64,000 bases of DNA from positions 1 to 64,000 of the forward strand of contig JAMXBD010001575.1 of assembly GCA_024138025.1 (NCBI GenBank), in the 5' to 3' direction. This document shows, piece after piece, positions 34,951-47,672 of this stretch. The notes under the pieces were generated by a model that had not been told where the DNA came from, made no database searches, and saw only the letters and a program-made list of their open reading frames with translations. The position numbers and the translations under genes are program-made. This DNA comes from Combretum micranthum. Lineage: Eukaryota; Streptophyta; Magnoliopsida; Myrtales; Combretaceae. The stretch's first letter is position 1; the number at the start of each line of letters is the position of its first letter.

Positions 34951-37066
34951 TTTGTCGAAAATAAAATAGATCTTGAGTTTTCTAAAACTTTTCCCTATCA
35001 TCATGCTACTACAAGTTGTTTATGAGCTTAAAACAAAAGTCTAATGTATGTATGAACCCAAAACAACTAGATCTAGTTATAAATGCATGAATCACTATAA
35101 TAGTTATCTGAATGGTGAATATATGCATAAATCATAAGAAATAACAAAAATAATAACTTCAATAACAAGATCTAAGGCATAAACAAAAATCAAAGCTATA
35201 AAAAGTTAGATCTATAAAATATAACTACTTTTAACAAGAAAAAAAGAATGATACAAGAGAATAATCATACAGAAGTGGAGTGTTTCATTTTGGCATCATC
35301 ATCCTTAGCTTTTAAGCTAATGGAATGTCATTTGATGCATGAAACTCTCATTATACTTTACCTATATTACCTATGGAAGCTTTAGGCAAGAGTTTTATTC
35401 AAAAATCTTGAAGAAATATGTGTGAGAGCTCAAAGATGGAGTAGGGGCAGCTTGTGTTCTTGCAAGAACAATAACAAAATGAAGAAGAAAGAGAGGAAAA
35501 GAGAGGGTTTCAAAGGGAAATGAAATGAAATAATTAAGAGGCATTAAATGGAGAGAGAAGTGTGTTAAATGAAAAAGAAAAAAATAAAACAAGGGCAGCC
35601 AAGATGAGGAGTGTTGCACGTGAATGAGAGAGGAGAGAGAGAGAGTTTGTTTGAAATTTGACTTGAAATTGAATTATGTAATAAATGTGTATGTGTTGCT
35701 TTTTTAAGAAGGAGTTTTATTTTAGTCAAAATAGGAGTAAATTAAAGGACAATGGCAGCCAAAAGAAGGAAAAAATCTGCCATGAAGTGTGGGACAAAGT
35801 GTAGAAAGATTGAATTGAAAAGGAAGTGATATGTGAAAGGTGTACTTGAAAGTATGGGTTGTAAGAGTACTTTCTTAATAAAATAAAATAAAATAAAAAT
35901 AAGAAAATTCATTCCAAATATTTGTAGCATATTTTTCATAATAAAACTAACATAATTTATTTATTTATTTTAGTGAATTATCAAATAAGTTACTGGTATG
36001 ATCAAAATACGCGAATATGGGCTATAAATGATATTTTTATAACCCGGAAAATTCTAAAAAATTATTTTATGAAAATAAAAATATTTTTCAATTATTAAAT
36101 TAATTTATTTTAATTTTAGTATCGGGTCTTAAAAACAATCTGATCCCGTAAAAACCCTAAATAAACTAAATTTTAGAAAAACAAAATTTTCTATAATATA
36201 TAAAATATTTATCTAAAAATATAAGGCTTTATAAGAATAATAAAATTATGTAATGAAATAAAAGTGAATAGTGCAAAAGACTAAATAATTATCGGTAGAA
36301 GTGAAAATACGATAAAAAGGTTATAACTATAACTTTTATAAACTGAAAAAATTATATAACTGATATATTTGGAAATCTTATGAAATTATGAGTCTAACGG
36401 TACTAATGGTATATTTTTTATATCTCGAGCCCCGGGACACGCTTTTCGAAGTCTGTATCCGAACGGGTTCGAAATAGGTCAAAAATTTACCAATATGATA
36501 TTTTTAAACGAATTTGAATTACTACGAGCTATTCTACACACTTAAACTACACTTCGGCCTCTAGGGTTATGGGCGCTAGATTGCCGGACTTAAACTATTG
36601 TATTTCACTTAGGGTTTCCGGGCGATTTTCCTGTTTAGATCTTTGCCAATTTGAAAACTGATATTTTATGTTTACACAACATATTTAGTTTGAGAAATTT
36701 ATTTTAAATTTTATTTTTGTAAGTATTTAATATCTTTTAAAGTTTTCGGAATTCTTGAATTGGGTTTCATTTTCGAAAATTAATCGTTATTTACTTTTTA
36801 TAATTTGTTTTTGGGTTCTATATTACCCGATTCTATAAGTCGGAGTTATGTATAGAATTTGTCGTACGTAGTGGTTTTGGAATTGAAGTATGTTGAGTTC
36901 TTATTTTGTTTTTAAGGATTCTTATTTTTTTTTCAAGATTCGAAAATTTCTGGATTCGCTCGTGTTTTAGGACTAGTTGAAGTTCGGTCTTAATTTGGAG
37001 TGATTTTTAGGGTTTATTTTCGAAGTTCATCTTGAAATTATTTATTGAAATTTTCCAGGGCTTACA

Positions 37067-37388
37067 GATTACATCATTATTGATATGTAGAGCATATCAT
37101 CTTAGTATTACAGCCACGGTTATGACAAGGGTTGAATGTAGCATGAAGAAATTGTGTATGCATGTAGAGTGTTCGATGAAATGCTTGAACAAAATTTGTA
37201 ATTAGTAGTTATTCAGTTGAATAGTAATTATTGTTGCATTATGTTGTTTATTTGTATTGTTGAAGTATTGTGGATTGCTTAAGATATTATGGTACTTGAA
37301 ATTGCATTGGAAGTGTGTGTAATATCATGTACATCAGGTGTTTGATAAAATTATTTTGAAATAGTGCATTGGTGTTTAAGTTAGTCAT
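37067..37388 (+). mobile_element. End of the 5' LTR and leader of the old gypsy element
   Basis: GATTACATCA (37067-37076) may close the LTR (TGATG to CATCA). It is followed by TTGATATGTAGAGC, which resembles a decayed initiator-tRNA PBS. Similarity to the right copy (49008-49140) continues about 60 bp further, so the LTR may end later. No coding is visible before 37389. Confidence 0.5.
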
Positions 37389-38330
37389 GTCAAACAAAAG
37401 TGTGTATGTTGGAAATCCTAGTGATCTATCGGCAAATCAAAGGTAAGACCTTAAAGCTACCACTGTAATGACAACTGATCAACTCATTGATCAATTGATT
37501 ATCTTGATGGAATGCATGATTGGGTATTTAGAAAAGCAAGTATTAGTACCCCATTAACATGTTGTGAAGGTAGAAAAGCAACCATTAGTAGAAGTAGATT
37601 ACTGCATGGGAAGTTCAAATTCATAAAGCAGCTGAAGGGGTTAAGGTTAAGATTCCACCCTACAATGGGGGAGGATCACTTGATGATTATTTAGATGGGA
37701 ACAACATGTGGAACAAAATTTCAAGTGCTATGAATATGATGAACTTACTAAGATTCGACTTGCTACATTAGAATTCTCTGGATATGCCATACTATGGTAG
37801 CGTACCTTGTTGAATAGTAGAAGAAGGAATGGTGAGGCTAAAATTACCATCGAATAAGAATTATACTTGAGGCTGCAATCTTTGCGTCAAGGTAGAATGA
37901 GTGTGAAGGATTATGTTAAAGAGTTTGAAATATTGACGATCTGGTGTAATATGGATGAGCCATAGGAACAAACTATAGCCTACTTTAGAAGAAGCTACTA
38001 ATTTAGTTTACAAAGTACAGAGGCACAAAAAAAGAACTTCATGTCTATCCTCATTACATCCTAATAGGGGCTCTAGATCAAATCAATCATTCACAAGGGG
38101 GAGACTAAAGAAAGAAAGTAGTGCAGATGTAGGGAAGATGGATAGAAGAGATGATAACCATGGCAAAGTTGTCATAAGTACTAGTGGTGCTAATATTGAG
38201 GCATAAATGGCTAGTAAGCGAAGGAGCCAAGTAAAGTGCTTCGATTGTTTAAGAAATGAGCACATTGCGGTTCAGTATCCAAGTCAAAGAGTCATGGTTA
38301 TTGTGTCTGAACATAAGGAGATTGAAGTAG
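37389..38330 (+). pseudogene. Gag of the old gypsy element
   Basis: After frame changes one can read KIPPYNGGGSLDDYLD (near 37649-37697), LATLEFSGYAILW (near 37760-37800), NSRRRNGEA, and then LRLQSLRQGRMSVKDYVKEF (near 37870-37930). This is the usual gypsy gag core. A zinc knuckle near 38235-38275 reads CFDCLRNEHIAVQY with its last Cys changed to Tyr. Many stops are present. Confidence 0.7.
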
Positions 38331-38499
38331 TGGTGAAGATGAGGAAGAGGGGGAGGAGAATTTCTTAGCAGATTTTGACAAGGAGGAGGATGGAACTATA
38401 AGTGTATTAAGTCTCACCACTAACATGTCTTCATTAGTGAAATGAATATTGAATGTGATTCAGACTACTTAAGATGAGCAAAGAGAGAATATATTCCAT

Positions 38500-40420
38500 A
38501 TTAAATGTAAGGTAAAGGATGCAGTTAGCAATATCATTATAGACGGAGGGAGTTGTATGAATGTTGCAACTATTTCCATGGTTGAGAGACTTAAACTTCC
38601 TACTATCCCTCGTCTATAACCTTATAGGTACATTAGTTGTGTGATAAAGGATCGGTTCAAGTGACTAGATAAGTTAAGGTTCCGGTCTCAATTCTAGGAA
38701 GATATGAAGATGAAGTATCAGTGCTACCCATATTCTTTTGAGGCCACCATGGCTTTTCAACTAGCAAATTCTTCATAATGTGTATGAAAATACTTATGCT
38801 TTTGTGAAAGATGGAAAGAAGATACACCTAAGACCTATGAGTCTAACTAAAGTTAGAATTACATATTCTAAAATCAACTTACCCAAGAAGGAGGCTTTAA
38901 TGATGACTAAATGCAAATTGAATCAATCTATTGATTCAGGAGACCAGTGTTTATATAGCAGCTTAAACAGAATATAGGAGATTAATAGCCAAACTTCTCT
39001 ACCCGAAGTGATTTAGTGACTCTTGAAACGCTTTGTCGATGTTTTTCCAAATGAATTACCACCAAGTTTACCTCCAACTCAAAGAATTGAGCATGCCATC
39101 AACCTTATTCTAGAAGCAACATTGCCTAATAGACCTGCTTATCGCATGAATCCAGAAGAGGCAAAGGAGCTTAAGCGATTGGTAGATGAGTTGATGGAGA
39201 AGGGGTTTATAAGATAAAGCTTGAGCCCATGTTTAGTCCAAAACTTGCTAGTATCAAAGAAGGATGGTAAATGGAAAATGTGCATTGATAGTCACGTCAT
39301 CAACCAAATTATCATCAAGGATCAATATTCGATACCTAGGTTGAATGACATGCTTGATGAACTTCATGGAGCTAGGATATTTTCTAAGGTAGATTTAAGA
39401 AGCGGATATCACCATATATGAATGAGACCAGAAGATGAATGGAAAATAGCCTTTAAAAAAGGATCATTTTTATGAATGACTTGTGATGTCATTTAGGCTT
39501 ACTAATGCTCCTAATACTTTTATGCAACTAATGAATCATGTCATGAGGAAATTCATTGGTAAGCATGTTGTTGCATATTTTAATGATATTCTTATATACA
39601 GTATTAGTTTAAAAGAGCATGTAGAACACTTGACCACTGTATTTGAAGTATTGAGGAAGGAGAAATTATATGGCAATTTGGCCAAATGTATGTTTTATCA
39701 AACAGAAATTCTCTTTTTAGGGTTTGTAGTTTCTAGAGATATGATTAGTGTAGATCAGGCAAAGATTGAGGCTATTACTAAATGGCCTACTCCTTTGCAT
39801 ATATTGAAGGTACAAAGCTTCCATAGACTTGCCTCATTTTATCAATGGTTCATTCATAATTGTAGCACTATTGTTGCACCACTTACTGAGCTTACTAAGA
39901 ACAGAGAAGAATTTATGTGGAATGAGAAGGCTCGAAGGAGTTTTGAAGTGGTTAAATAAAAGCTAACTACTACCCTAATACTTGTATTACTTAACTTTGA
40001 GAAGAACTTTGAGTTGAAGTATGATGCTTTAGGAGTAGGGATAGGTGCAGTTTTGATGTAGAAGTGATGTCTCATTGCTTATTTTAGTGAAAAATTAGGG
40101 TGAAAACATTGAATTACTTAGTTTATGAAAAAGAAATTTACTCCTTGATTTGAGCACTTGCCACCTGGTGGCATTATCGTATGTCATGTGAGTTGTCATT
40201 TACATGGATCATCAGTCTTTGAAACATTTGAGAAGTCAGAATAAATTGCCTCAACAACATGCTAGATGGATGGAATTTCTAGAACGGTTCAACTATGTCA
40301 TTAAATATAAGAAGGGAAGCTCAAATGTAGCAGCTGATGGTCTTTCTCGCAAATACTCATTGATTAGTTCCTTGCATTCTATATTGTTGGGATATGAAAT
40401 TACTTTTGCATTATATGCTA
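38500..40420 (+). pseudogene. Protease, RT and RNase H of the old gypsy element
   Basis: The protease shows IIIDGGSCMNVA near 38530. The lead-in to RT is FPNELPPSLPPTQRIEHAIN (39023-39217). RT motifs are LLVSKKDGKWKMCIDS, FSKVDLRSGYHHI, MSFRLTNAPNTFMQLMN and then VAYFNDILIYS near 39570, where the first Asp of the YxDD box is Asn. The connection has VQSFHRLASFYQWFIHN. RNase H ends with [20 protein letters not shown] and [11 protein letters not shown] (40204-40350). Several stops and frameshifts; inactive. Confidence 0.8.
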
Positions 40421-40475
40421 GTGATGGAGGTTTTGCACCCATGGTAGCCAAATGTGTTGAAAGAAATTTGTTGAT

Positions 40476-40477
<2 letters not shown>

Positions 40478-40516
<39 letters not shown>
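40478..40516 (+). repeat. Run of 39 T inside pol
   Basis: The homopolymer lies between the RNase H and integrase parts of the old gypsy element, where relatives have coding sequence. It may be expanded slippage or the tail of a small retroposed insertion on the minus strand. Confidence 0.9.
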
Positions 40517-40518
<2 letters not shown>

Positions 40519-40539
40519 ATAAAGGCTATTTATTCAGGT

Positions 40540-41610
40540 AGGGTAAGTTGTGTATACCTAGATGTCCCTTAAAAGAGTTATTAGTGGGGGAAGCACATGC
40601 ACAGGGATTATTAGGTTATTTTAGGGAAAGGAAAACTCTTGAAATCTCGAAAGAACATTTTTAAATGAAAGGTGTTGTGAATGTGATTGTAGAATGTTAT
40701 GTTATTTGTAAATGAGCTAAGAGTAGTAAGGAGCCCTTTTGGGATGTATATGCCATTGCCGATATCTACATGACCTTGGGTAGATGTATCAATAGATGAT
40801 GTACTGCGGTTGTCTAAATCTATGAAAAGGAAAGATTTTTATGGTGGTGGTGGTAGATTGATTCATCAAGATGGCATGTCTTGTGCCTTATCATCATACC
40901 GATGATGCTCTTTTTATTGCTAGCCTTTTCATGCAGGAAATTTTGCGACTCCATGATGTTGCTCATAGTGAGATGTTAAATTTCTTTATTATTTTTGGAA
41001 AACACTATGGAAGGCTTGGAACCAAACTGCTTTTCAACACCATCTCTTACCCCTAAACAAATAGCTAGACTGAGGTTGTCAACAGGGCCCTTGGAGCTTT
41101 GCTTCAATCTACTATTGGTAAAAATTTAAGAGATTAGGACTTATGCCTTCTTGCTATGCAATTTGCCTATAATAAAACTGTACATAATCATATTGGCAAG
41201 ATGCCTTTTGATGTCATGTATGGATACAATCTTACCATTCCACTTGATGTGTTATCCATACCGGCTTCTAAGGATGAAAGTCTGAGTGAGGCTGAGCAAT
41301 CTGAGGCTATACAATCAAAAGAGATCTAAAAGCATATCTAATAGTTGGCAAAACAAATCCAAAGACGGGTAGCCAAATAGAAAGAACAAGGTGATTAGAG
41401 TAGAAAACTCAACATCTTTCAACTAGGAAATCTAGTTTGGATCCATCTCAGAAAGGACTGATTTCCAAACAAGTGAGCTCAAAAGTTGTCTCCACGAGCA
41501 AATGGTCTTTTTCAAGTCTGGAACGTGTCAATGACAATCCCAAGTGATATACCACCATATGTATCTGATGAAGAAGAAGTCAACCTACAATATTTGATGT
41601 TAAATATTTA
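40540..41610 (+). pseudogene. Integrase of the old gypsy element
   Basis: The recognisable pieces are a PLPISTxPWVDVSIDDVL block near 40755-40805, HHTDDALFIASLFMQEILRL (40871-41056), and FGKHYGRLGTKLLFN. These are followed by TEVVNRALGALLQSTIGKNL with the catalytic Glu, FAYNKTVHNHIGKMPFDVMY (41160-41225), and GNLVWIHLRKD near 41430. The zinc-binding N-terminus is not readable. No chromodomain was found before the PPT. Confidence 0.75.
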
Positions 41611-41616
41611 GCAACT

Positions 41617-41626
41617 AAGGGGGAGA
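41617..41626 (+). other. Polypurine tract of the old gypsy element
   Basis: AAGGGGGAGA directly precedes the LTR start TGATGGGG at 41627, which fixes the 3' LTR boundary. Confidence 0.7.
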
Positions 41627-42388
41627 TGATGGGGATCAACTTCAAGTAGGCCCCTTTACTAGAGTACGAGCAAAAGGAATATAAGGACTATTCCAACAAG
41701 TTCTGGACAAAACCACAACGAAGGAAGAGAGGCTTTTTGTTGAAGAATATCAAGATTACATGGGAAACTAAAGCTTGAGGGTGATTTAGACTTATAAGAA
41801 AGATGCATTAGTCAACAATTGCCTAACTAAAGAGAAAAAGGGGCAAAAAGATAGGGAAGGTGAAGATCCTGAACAAAGCGCACCTATACCTCACATCATG
41901 GATGCAATTGCAACCAAAAACACAACCATGAACATTAATAGGGAAAACCAAGTTTTCCCTATAGAAAGAACCACGGCCCACATTGCGGCAACAGATCGCT
42001 TCACAAGTAACGAGGAACAAAATTTCCTAAAAAAGACCGTGGATACCATTGCTTCATCCATGCCCACGATCTTAGATGTGACAGCCTGTATGCATGAATT
42101 TTCTTATTTCTTTTGTTGTAATGTTTATTTTACCATTTTGCCCTTATTAGAGGATTATATAAATGTCCCTCTTGTGTAAGAAACCTTAGCTAATGAACTC
42201 TATTATCATCATGTGCTTATTTTTCTTTTGAGAAACAAACCTTAATTCTTATAAATCTTAGATTGTGGCAAAAAACCATTTGATTAATCTTGTGAGTCAT
42301 ATTATGATAGGCAAGTGTATTAGGGTTGTTATTCATTATGTCATATTCGAAAATAACGCCGTCCATTTCCTTTTTACCTTTGCAAATC
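41627..42388 (+). mobile_element. 3' LTR of the old gypsy element, part before the solo LTR
   Basis: Aligns with 30293-31116. It stops at the target site AAATC (42384-42388), where solo LTR F is inserted, and resumes at 49008 with AAATACAAAGCC, the counterpart of ATCAAGCACAAAGCC near 31116-31130 in the 5' LTR. Confidence 0.7.
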
Positions 42389-45036
42389 TGTCACACCCTG
42401 ATGGATACTCCAAACGTAGCAGTCCACCATGCACAATATTAAAGCCTAGGAATAATATCTTAATCACACAAAGGCTTCCGTATTATGCATAAGGCATTCT
42501 TCACAATAAAGAGAACACATTGGAGTAGCGCAATTTATGATGGTAACAATTAAATAGTAAAGCAAGAGAATTATATATCATTAAACTTGCATAAGGTAGA
42601 CTACACTTCTTAGGGGCATACCTCCACTAATGTCCACAAGTGGTTTAGATTTAATAGTTATTCACAATAATCTACCAAGTAAACATACATCTACATAAAA
42701 GGTCTCTAAAACAACTTCACTTCAAGCTTCTGAATCTTTCCTTACTGTTCTAAAGTCTGCTTAAGTTTTCTTTGTCATCTCATTCTTCGAAATAAGTCCC
42801 AAGTATACATGTTTCAAATAAGATTTATAGGGGTGTAAGCTTACAACATGCTTAGTGAGACATTTTCCATCACTCGCACCGATATAGATAAGCAAACAAG
42901 TTTGTTAGTTAAAGTATATGCTATGTTTATGTAGCAATCACATGAAAATCACACAAATGTATAGTTATTTAGAACCTATACATAGAACGGATTTACACCC
43001 TCCATATTAAGGGTTAAGAAATTGTTGATGAAGGTCCATGATCTTCTACTGCTAGTCCCTAGACACTCACCCATACCGTTGGGTTGGCACGACTTTAAAC
43101 CTAGAGCGCATTCCCCAAACGATATGGATTCCTTAAGAAGGAGCATGGCCTGTGTCCCACCACAATTACAACCTATCCAACTCTACACACAGGAGTAGTA
43201 GCCTTCTAAAATGTGACTTGATGATGCTATGTGTGACCATTTCTTTTGTTAATGCTAACTCGTATTAAGATTCATTAAGAGCGATCGATCAATTTGAGCA
43301 CTCATGGAAATCAAGCATATAAATGAATAAACACAGTTGAACAAACATTCTAGCGTTTGCGATATGCTTAGTATTCACTTAATCACACAACCAAAAGAAA
43401 CACACGCTTATCCCTTGATAATCCTCAATACATATCTATTTTTATTTTTTCTTAACACACTAGTACAACTACTTTACAAGTACAAACAATGTAATGAATT
43501 TAGGAAGAAAACTCACTCATCCATTAGAGTAATCCTTGGTAAAAATAATCTTTTGGAAATGGCACGTCAATTCCTTGTCACCTAGATAAAATAAATACCC
43601 ATAATAAGTATTTCATAAAGGTTCTACTTAAATTTCTAACTCTATTTATTTTATTTGTGTCATTGCTCTCCGGTATGAAAGTTCCAACTTAAAAATGGTC
43701 ATAATTCGCTCATTTTTGCTTGGAATTCGCATATTAGTAGTCGTTTTCTATCTACTTCGAAATATCTATCTATTTTAAGGTTATTTTTAATATTTAGGTT
43801 CATTAAGGGTTTGGAATATGGTGGTACATATTGCATCTAAAACAATTTTAGCCCTTGTGTTTCTTATATTTCAAAGTTTTACTTTACTTAAGCACTTTAT
43901 AGTAATCATAAAAGTACTTCTATATTTAAAAATCATTTAGTATTGATATTAACTCTTAGTTATGTATGATCTACTGATGTTGTTCTAAAATAAAAATTTT
44001 GTAAAATAATCTTTCTCGAAAATGGCAATGTTGAATTTTATAAAAAATCACCTGTTGACTTGTAAGCAAATTCTTTATCTTAAATTTTGGAAACATGTGA
44101 CTTGACAAAAATCATGGTTCAATATATATTTTGAAACCTTAAAGGTTTTATATTTATTTCAAAAACTTCATTTAACAATTTATTTTACAAGACATGAGTT
44201 TTATTTATTTGTGGCATAATACTTTAAGTGTATTTCCCTTGAATTTTATCTTAAGCTTGGTTTTTAAATAAGATTTCAATTCTTAGATTTGTAAATGTGA
44301 AATGCAACTAAAGAAAATCATAGTTTTATATTTATTTTGAATCCATGAGTATTTCATTTTCATGTTAAACTTCATTTAACTAATTATTTTCTAAAACATG
44401 AATTTCTATGTGTTTGTGGATAAAATTTATTCTAAGTTGTATCATCTTTAAAATGTTTTAAGTTTTGGCTTGTAAGAAAAATTAAGTAAATGACTTGTTC
44501 TAAATTTTTAGTTTTAATAACAAGGTTTGTACATATATTGTAAATATGATTTCTAGAAAATTTTACAGAATTATCAACATTTGTATTTGAGAAATTTATT
44601 TTGACATTTTGAAAAATATACTTGAGTGTTTTCTTTCAAATTCTTTATCCTTAATGAAAGGATTTCCCAAGTATTGGAGATAATATTTTTGTAAAATATT
44701 TTGCATAACAAAGAATTATTAACATTTGCATTTTAAGAAAAACTCATTTGATATTTCAAAAATTTAATTAAGTACCTATTTTTATTCTTTTAAACCTAAT
44801 GGCGATTTTTCCTAAGTGTTGAAAATAAGGTCTTTGAAACTCATTTTATAAAATAAGAAATTATAAATTTTCACATCTTTGATGGTTTATTATGACAACA
44901 TTACTTATGATCTTGTATGCATATAAGTAAAAATGTAGCGATATACTAAAAATAAAATCATTAGCATAGACTTATCAAAACATAAAAATTAGAGATAGAT
45001 AATCAAAATATGAAAAATATCAAAATAAGATTGTAG

Positions 45037-45370
45037 AAGTCTTAGCTTGTTATCAAGACTCTCCAGGACTTGAATAAACTGCAATCACCATGATTAAAGA
45101 AAGCAAGTGTAAAGAAAAAAAATAAAATAAAATATAGAAGTCTTAGAATTTATCAAGGCTTTCTAAGACTTGAGATAATTCAAGTCTCATAAATAAATCA
45201 AGAATACTAAGGAAATAAACATGGAGTTTAGACTTTATCAAGGCTCCCCAAGATTTGAATATTTCCAGTCTCATAAATAAAAGAATGGTAAACAATAAAA
45301 ACATGGAAGTCTTAGATTATATTTAAGGCTCCTCGAGACTTAAAAATGGATAAGTTTCCTTTTGTTTTGA
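45037..45370 (-). repeat. Four tandem subrepeats inside LTR F
   Basis: Each unit carries GAAGTCTTAG or a variant, then TTATCAAGGCT, then an AGACTTGA core, at about 45037, 45138, 45225 and 45307 (steps of 82-101 bp). They are separate from the 165-bp units of LTRs C and E. Confidence 0.6.
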
Positions 45371-46121
45371 CTTGAAATTGGACCAATCTAAGACTAGAAA
45401 TTGACTAGTCTTATTTATTTGCATGAAAAAGATATTAAAAGCATGAAATAAAACATTAAATAAGGAGTTAGATTAGTGAGCATTTAGGCTCTAGGAAATA
45501 TATATACATATATATATTACATATACTTATTAACATATACAAAGTTAATGTTAGAAATAATAACATAACATAACATAAATATGAACATGAAGTTAACCAA
45601 GACATAAGCAATACGTTGTTTCTACATTTCCATTTCCTAGCATATGCATCATGGGGATTTTATTTGAAAACATAATATGCATATTTTTCATGTTATGTTA
45701 AAATAATCTAGGGAGGGTGTTTAGTGTTTACCTAAGATTAAAGATGGATGAAAGGAAAATTTAAGAGAACAAATGGAAGTGTGTATGTACGTTTGTGTGT
45801 GGGGCATGAATGGGAGAGGAATAGGGAGAGAGGGAGAGTTTGAGAAATAATTTTGCAAGAGTTTTATTATGGTTTTATAAAGTGTGTGCAAGAAATAAAT
45901 GAGGGAGGCGATATTTATAGAGTTTTGTGGAGAGAAATTAAGGGAATAAAAATAAATGAAAAAGAAAAAGAATTAGGGGGTTAGAGATAGAGACATGGCC
46001 GGCCATACAAAAAGAGAGAGAGAGAGAGAGAGAGATTAAAAATTAATTTTAGAAAAAAAAAGTAAGTAGAGTGTAAGAGAAGTTATGTAAGAAAGTAATA
46101 TTGGGAATGAAAAGTAAGAAT

Positions 46122-47672
46122 TGTTGGAATTTAACGATAAAAAAAAAAAAACAAGGATGTGCAGCGGAAAACGTTTTATTTTTATATTATTTTTATATTA
46201 TTTTTATTTTATTTTTATTTTACACCTTAAATTCCCAATTTGCGGATCCATGCATTTAACAAATCTATAACATAAAAGACATGTAATTCGAAAAACTAAC
46301 CTCCTTTTCGAATTTCGTATAACTCCTGATGCGGATCTACAGACGTTGCAGTGTCGCAAGCGTCCTCTACGGTATCTACACGTGAACGATTTTGTGCTAG
46401 CACTCAAGAACACGAATCCAATTCGCATCATAATTATTTTTCTTCTTTTCTCTCTTTTAGATTTGCAGAATTTCTCTGCTATCTAATGTGATGTCAAAGA
46501 GTCTGACCTAAAAGGCTGTCTATAGATCTATATATATAGACATATAGGAAACCCTAAAGGAAACCCTAGAAGATAAATATGATGAGATATTTATTTAATA
46601 TTTAACAAAATACATTATTTCATTAAATATTAATTATATGTCATAATCATTTATTATTCTTAAACTATTTAAGAATAATAAATATAAGAATTCCTATAGG
46701 TTTAATTATAAACCCATAATATATTTCATTCGTTCTTTTGTGTGTGACCTATAGGTACACTCAATGTTGGCAGTAGCCTTTAAATACCTTTTAAGGCCAT
46801 AAGACATAATTGGTCTCTAGCAAGACATTATGCCTACCCAAATTAAGTGAAGATCGGTGATCCGACTTTACCTATTAACAATCAGTTATTCAGTCCCTTT
46901 GTCACATGATATCTTATGATTAATCATAGGGTGTGGATCAATACACACTTATATTGATTAATCACTTATTTCTTGAATCCAGAGTTTGACTGATTTAAAC
47001 AAATGATATTGATAACTCTTAATCAATTCATTTAAGCACGGTCATGCATTTCTTAGTCTTGCTCAATAAGGGGCCCAAAAGATATCTCTCTTAATTAAAT
47101 GAGAGGGACAAATTTCTTCACGAACACTCACATTCCTCCACATAGCTTATTCCATATCCAAGAATAGTCTTACAATCACTCGATCAAAGATGACAAAGAA
47201 TTGAATTAAAACACGGAGCTTGCTATGTAGGAATCCATGGTGTCATCAGGTCAAAGGACTTAAATAACACTGCAATGAGAAATACTTATCATATTGATCC
47301 ATATAGTATTCTCATAATTGGTCATTCTAATACAATGTACTTTTACATGTATTTGTGTGCTGAAATGATATCTTATATCCATGATCAGTAAAACATGACC
47401 ATCATCCAGCCTACATACTAATCTTAATTCATTATTATTCCATATAATGAACGATTAGGGATAATTTAGAATGAAGCTATTTTTCCTCTATGCTTTTACT
47501 ATTAAAGTCACATACTTCAATGACATAAGTAATAGCAAGTTCACTCATGGAATTATTTTATCAAGGTAAAAAGGCCAATAATAAACCTCGATAAAAAAGA
47601 ATGGCTCATAATATAAAGATGATAAATATTCACATGACACAAAACCATATGGCCTAGGGCACATCACTAGCA
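46122..47672 (-). mobile_element. Copia solo LTR, 1551 bp, target duplication AGAAT
   Basis: Bounded on the plus strand by TGTTGGAATTTAACG at 46122 and CACTAGCA at 47672, with AGAAT at 46117-46121 and 47673-47677. Read on the minus strand it starts TGCTAGTGATGTGCCCTAGG and ends with TTTTCCGCTGC and CAACA, features familiar from Ale/Angela-type copia LTRs; the orientation is inferred from that. No internal domain remains. It lies inside solo LTR F. Confidence 0.8.

Larger units (their letters stand above)
31156..37066 (-). mobile_element. Solo LTR E of a Tekay-like element, target duplication GATTA
   Basis: On the minus strand it runs from TGTAAGCCC (37066) to GCGTGACA (31156) and is flanked by GATTA at 31151-31155 and 37067-37071, a perfect 5-bp duplication. 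Without the hAT insertion it is about 5.0 kb. Its end matches LTRs C, D and F (GACTGCCACGTTTAGGGTA). There is no internal region, so it arose by LTR-LTR recombination. It holds a 165-bp tandem array (33760-34950). Confidence 0.8.

Noticed and set aside
36640..36676. A possible LTR start (TGTAAACATAAAATATC on the minus strand) at 36676
   Set aside because: The GATTA target duplication and similarity with LTR F place the true end at 37066; the 36676 match is internal homology with LTRs B and C.
46204..46431. 75-codon Arg/Cys-rich minus-strand frame
   Set aside because: It lies wholly inside the copia solo LTR, which is noncoding.
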